Assembly: GCA_964481705.1 (NCBI GenBank)
Contig: CAYZUC010000062.1
Location: 1-16,468 of the forward strand
DNA: 16,468 bases
Direction: 5' to 3'
Origin: CAYZUC01 sp964481705
Lineage (GTDB): Bacteria > Bacillota > Clostridia > Lachnospirales > Lachnospiraceae
Below, in pieces: positions 14,781 to 16,468 of this stretch (position 1 is its first letter; every line of letters begins with the position of its first letter). The notes beneath the pieces were generated by a model. The model worked only from the letters and a program-made list of their open reading frames with translations, was not told where the DNA came from and made no database searches. The position numbers and the translations under genes are program-made.

Positions 14781-15853
14781 GAAACAAAGGGAATAGAGTA
14801 ATTCGTGTAGGTATTGCAGGATTTGGAATGTCGGGAAAGATTTTTCAAGCTCCCTTTTTACATGCGAATGAGCATTTTGAGATTACGAAGGTAATGGAAC
14901 GAACCACAGAACGTTCCAAGGAAGAGTATCCATACGTCACAATTGTTCGCAGCTTTGAGGATTTGCTGACGGATGATATTGATCTTGTCGTTATTTCAAC
15001 ACCCAATTCTCTTCATGTGACGATGGCAAAACAGGCAATTTTGGCAGGAAAAAATGTGATTGTGGAAAAGCCGATCGCAGCCAGCTCAGATGAGGCAGAG
15101 GAACTCTGCCGATTGGCGCAAGAAAAGAAGCTTTTGTTTTCTGTTTATCAGAATCGACGTCTCGATGGAGATTTTCTTACAGTAAAAAAACTGATAGAGC
15201 AGGGTCGTCTTGGTGAAGTGGTTGATTATGAAGTTCATTATGATCGTTTTGTAACCGGAAGCAGCTCCAAGAAGTGGAAGGCAGAAGGAGGACGGGGAAT
15301 CGGTATCTTATATGATCTTGGAGTCCATATTATTGACCAGGCTTATTGTCTCTTTGGAATGCCGGAGACCGTCTATGCAGATATGAGAAAACAGCGAAGC
15401 GAGACGAATGGAATTGACAGCTTCCGAATAATTCTCTCCTATGCAAAAACAAGGGTAACAATCTCAGCAGGTGAACTGGTTGTCAGGCAAGGACCTCATT
15501 ATATGGTCAATGGTCGAAAAGGTACTTTTATCAAATATGGAATGGATGTACAGGAGGAGAAGTTGATTGCCGGCGAGAGACCGATAGATTATATACAATC
15601 GGGAAAATCGGGATGGGGTTACGATGATCCTGAGCACTATGGAAGCTTATATACCATGATGGATGGCATAGAGCATATTGAGAAGATACCAACAGAGGTT
15701 GGCAATTACGGAGTTTACTACGATAACATTTATCAATGCTTAACTGGAGATGCCGAGCTGATGATAAAACCTCATGAAACAGTACAGGTTCTGAAAATCA
15801 TAGAAGCTGCTATGAGAAGTGACGAAGAAGGAAGAAGAATCAGCTTATCATAA
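14759..15853 (+). CDS. Gfo/Idh/MocA family NAD(P)-dependent oxidoreductase (YvaA/YdgJ-like)
   Basis: A 364-residue Gfo/Idh/MocA dehydrogenase of normal length. The N-terminal Rossmann motif is GIAGFGMSGKIFQAP. The conserved VEKPIA motif carries the lysine that contacts cofactor and substrate. The block SVYQNRRLDGDFLTVKKLI and the active-site element DLGVHIIDQA (with its aspartate and histidine) are typical of the subgroup containing B. subtilis YvaA/IolW (scyllo-inositol dehydrogenase) and E. coli YdgJ. The substrate cannot be named from sequence; a cyclitol or sugar is likely. ATG 14759 is preferred because GGAGG lies at 14744-14748. The frame stays open further upstream inside rarA, but those residues are unconserved. 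The gene overlaps the 3' end of rarA by 22 bases, so the two are probably co-transcribed, although no functional link is obvious. Confidence 0.88.
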   Translation: MEREEPLRNKGNRVIRVGIAGFGMSGKIFQAPFLHANEHFEITKVMERTTERSKEEYPYVTIVRSFEDLLTDDIDLVVISTPNSLHVTMAKQAILAGKNVIVEKPIAASSDEAEELCRLAQEKKLLFSVYQNRRLDGDFLTVKKLIEQGRLGEVVDYEVHYDRFVTGSSSKKWKAEGGRGIGILYDLGVHIIDQAYCLFGMPETVYADMRKQRSETNGIDSFRIILSYAKTRVTISAGELVVRQGPHYMVNGRKGTFIKYGMDVQEEKLIAGERPIDYIQSGKSGWGYDDPEHYGSLYTMMDGIEHIEKIPTEVGNYGVYYDNIYQCLTGDAELMIKPHETVQVLKIIEAAMRSDEEGRRISLS

Positions 15854-15856
15854 ATC

Positions 15857-15889
15857 AAAAAAGACTGAATCGTTATGATTCAGTCTTTT
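15857..15889. terminator. Bidirectional terminator between the oxidoreductase and tRNA-Leu(AAG)
   Basis: A perfect stem GACTGAATC (15863-15871) with GATTCAGTC (15877-15885) and loop GTTAT, flanked by six As on the left and four Ts on the right. It can end transcription of the plus-strand oxidoreductase and of the minus-strand tRNA that converges on it. Confidence 0.93.
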
Positions 15890-15893
15890 CTAC

Positions 15894-15977
15894 TGCGGAA
15901 GATGGGACTTGAACCCACACGTTGCTAACAACACAAGATCCTTAGTCTTGCCTGTCTGCCAATTCCAGCACTTCCGC
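15894..15977 (-). tRNA. tRNA-Leu (anticodon AAG)
   Basis: This 84-base class II tRNA lies on the minus strand. The acceptor GCGGAAG (15971-15977) pairs with CTTCCGC (15895-15901), and A73 is at 15894. The anticodon stem CAAGA/TCTTG encloses loop CTAAGGA, in which U33 is followed by AAG (15941-15943) and G37, so it reads leucine codons CUU/CUC. The long variable arm and the T arm GGTTCAAGT fit leucine. No CCA is encoded. An A at position 34 is uncommon in bacteria outside tRNA-Arg(ACG) and normally implies deamination to inosine by TadA. Confidence 0.95.
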
Positions 15978-15984
15978 TCATAAT

Positions 15985-16016
15985 TTATCGCGGTGGTTAT
16001 CTGCACACCGCGATAA
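15985..16016. repeat. Perfect 11-bp inverted repeat between the tRNA promoter and tRNA-Leu(AAG)
   Basis: TTATCGCGGTG (15985-15995) and CACCGCGATAA (16006-16016) are exact inverted copies around a 10-base centre. The repeat begins at the expected transcription start of the tRNA (about 16012) and ends eight bases before the mature tRNA. It may be an operator, a 5' leader hairpin, or a terminator without a T tract for the gene further upstream on the minus strand. Confidence 0.85.
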
Positions 16017-16018
16017 GA

Positions 16019-16047
16019 ATAATAACATTTTGAAAACGTTCTGTCAA
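16019..16047 (-). promoter_or_regulatory. Sigma-A promoter of tRNA-Leu(AAG)
   Basis: On the minus strand a perfect TTGACA (16042-16047) is followed after 17 bases by TATTAT (16019-16024). The predicted start near 16012 leaves a leader of about 35 bases before the tRNA. Confidence 0.88.
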
Positions 16048-16084
16048 TCATTTTTGAAAGAAAAATCAGAAAAACAAAAGATAA

Positions 16085-16378
16085 TTATTCTTCAATCTTT
16101 TCATAGCGGTTGAATATCTTGTCTTCACCACACACGTGCTTCGTACCGTCCTCATCAATGATGATGTAATCACCTTCCCCAATAAAGGTGACACCTCTGC
16201 GGTGCTTGATATATGGACACATAATCGAACCATCGGGTCTTGTTACTTTGATAAGGAAATCAGTAACAATAAAACCATCAGTTACGACATCTGACCAGCG
16301 CTCAAAACCATCCTCATATCCCTTGCCGGCTTCATACTTAACAACTTCCGCCTCTATGCCTGTTCTTCTACACCTCAT
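16085..16378 (-). CDS. Small PGDYG-like protein of unknown function
   Basis: A 97-residue, probably beta-rich soluble protein. The end of the protein, EGDYIIIDEDGTKHVCGEDKIF and then NRYEKIEE, resembles the PGDYG-type module (pattern xGDYI, acidic-G, then a D-x-F-x-x-x-Y segment near the C-terminus) found in small proteins of phages and bacteria. The start MRCRRTGIEAEVVKYE resembles their opening K-P-V-x-x-E-A strand. The resemblance is from memory and no function can be given. ATG 16378 is chosen because GGGAGGAGG (complement of 16386-16394) lies seven bases upstream. An ATG nine codons earlier has no such site. It has its own promoter and is the only protein gene on the minus strand. Confidence 0.75.
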   Translation of the reverse strand: MRCRRTGIEAEVVKYEAGKGYEDGFERWSDVVTDGFIVTDFLIKVTRPDGSIMCPYIKHRRGVTFIGEGDYIIIDEDGTKHVCGEDKIFNRYEKIEE

Positions 16379-16421
16379 ATGTTTTCCTCCTCCCGAATCA
16401 TACACCTGTTCGATTGATTAA

Positions 16422-16430
16422 ATTATAACA
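16422..16430 (-). promoter_or_regulatory. Extended -10 promoter of the PGDYG-like gene
   Basis: On the minus strand TGT directly precedes a perfect TATAAT (16422-16427), an extended -10 element. No good -35 box is seen at 17 bases. The start would be near 16415, about 37 bases before the ATG. Confidence 0.5.
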
Positions 16431-16468
16431 TAATATCCTTTAATAATCTATGAATATTATATAAATAA

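Noticed and set aside
5848..15977. The two tRNA-Leu genes as ends of an integrated element
   Set aside because: No integrase or att-like direct repeat is visible, and the genes in between are mostly ordinary chromosomal genes. The only shared bases are normal tRNA T-arm sequence.

Overview
The window reads as AT-rich chromosome of a clostridial Firmicute, most likely a Lachnospiraceae member of the xylan-degrading, motile kind (Roseburia/Butyrivibrio-like). The evidence is strong AGGAGG-type ribosome sites, frequent TTG starts, tRNA genes without an encoded CCA, an FchA/FolD folate pair, a flagellar-type sigma-D promoter and a glucuronoxylan-uronate operon. All identifications are by eye from protein motifs. 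The sequence is a draft: two 10-N gaps (2289-2298 and 10717-10726) fall inside genes, and a third, unmarked loss is visible near base 44.

Region 1 (1-5760) is the 3' part of an operon for glucuronate side chains of xylan: fructuronate reductase (uxuB, 5' end missing or broken), KDG kinase (kdgK), KDPG aldolase (kdgA, with an unusual C-terminal extension) and a cytoplasmic GH115 alpha-glucuronidase, closed by a strong terminator. GH115 releases (methyl)glucuronate from imported oligosaccharides. UxuB, KdgK and KdgA then carry out part of the route to pyruvate and glyceraldehyde-3-phosphate. The isomerase and mannonate dehydratase are not in the window.

Region 2 (5801-5971) is a minus-strand tRNA-Leu(CAG) with a consensus promoter and its own terminator.

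Region 3 (6023-10891) is a signalling pair on the plus strand: a response regulator with a dead GGDEF and an apparently intact EAL domain (predicted c-di-GMP phosphodiesterase), and a soluble multi-PAS hybrid histidine kinase.

Region 4 (10894-12495) is a one-carbon pair, FchA and FolD. This FolD lacks two residues needed for cyclohydrolase activity, so FchA probably supplies that step.

Region 5 (12493-13425) is a small FliD-like secreted protein behind a sigma-D-like promoter and a leader rich in GGA motifs, ending in a terminator. Together with the c-di-GMP enzyme it suggests motility control.

Region 6 (13455-15889) holds RarA and an overlapping Gfo/Idh/MocA oxidoreductase, ending in a bidirectional terminator.

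Region 7 (15894-16468) holds a minus-strand tRNA-Leu with anticodon AAG, its promoter, an 11-bp perfect inverted repeat, and a small PGDYG-like protein gene on the minus strand.
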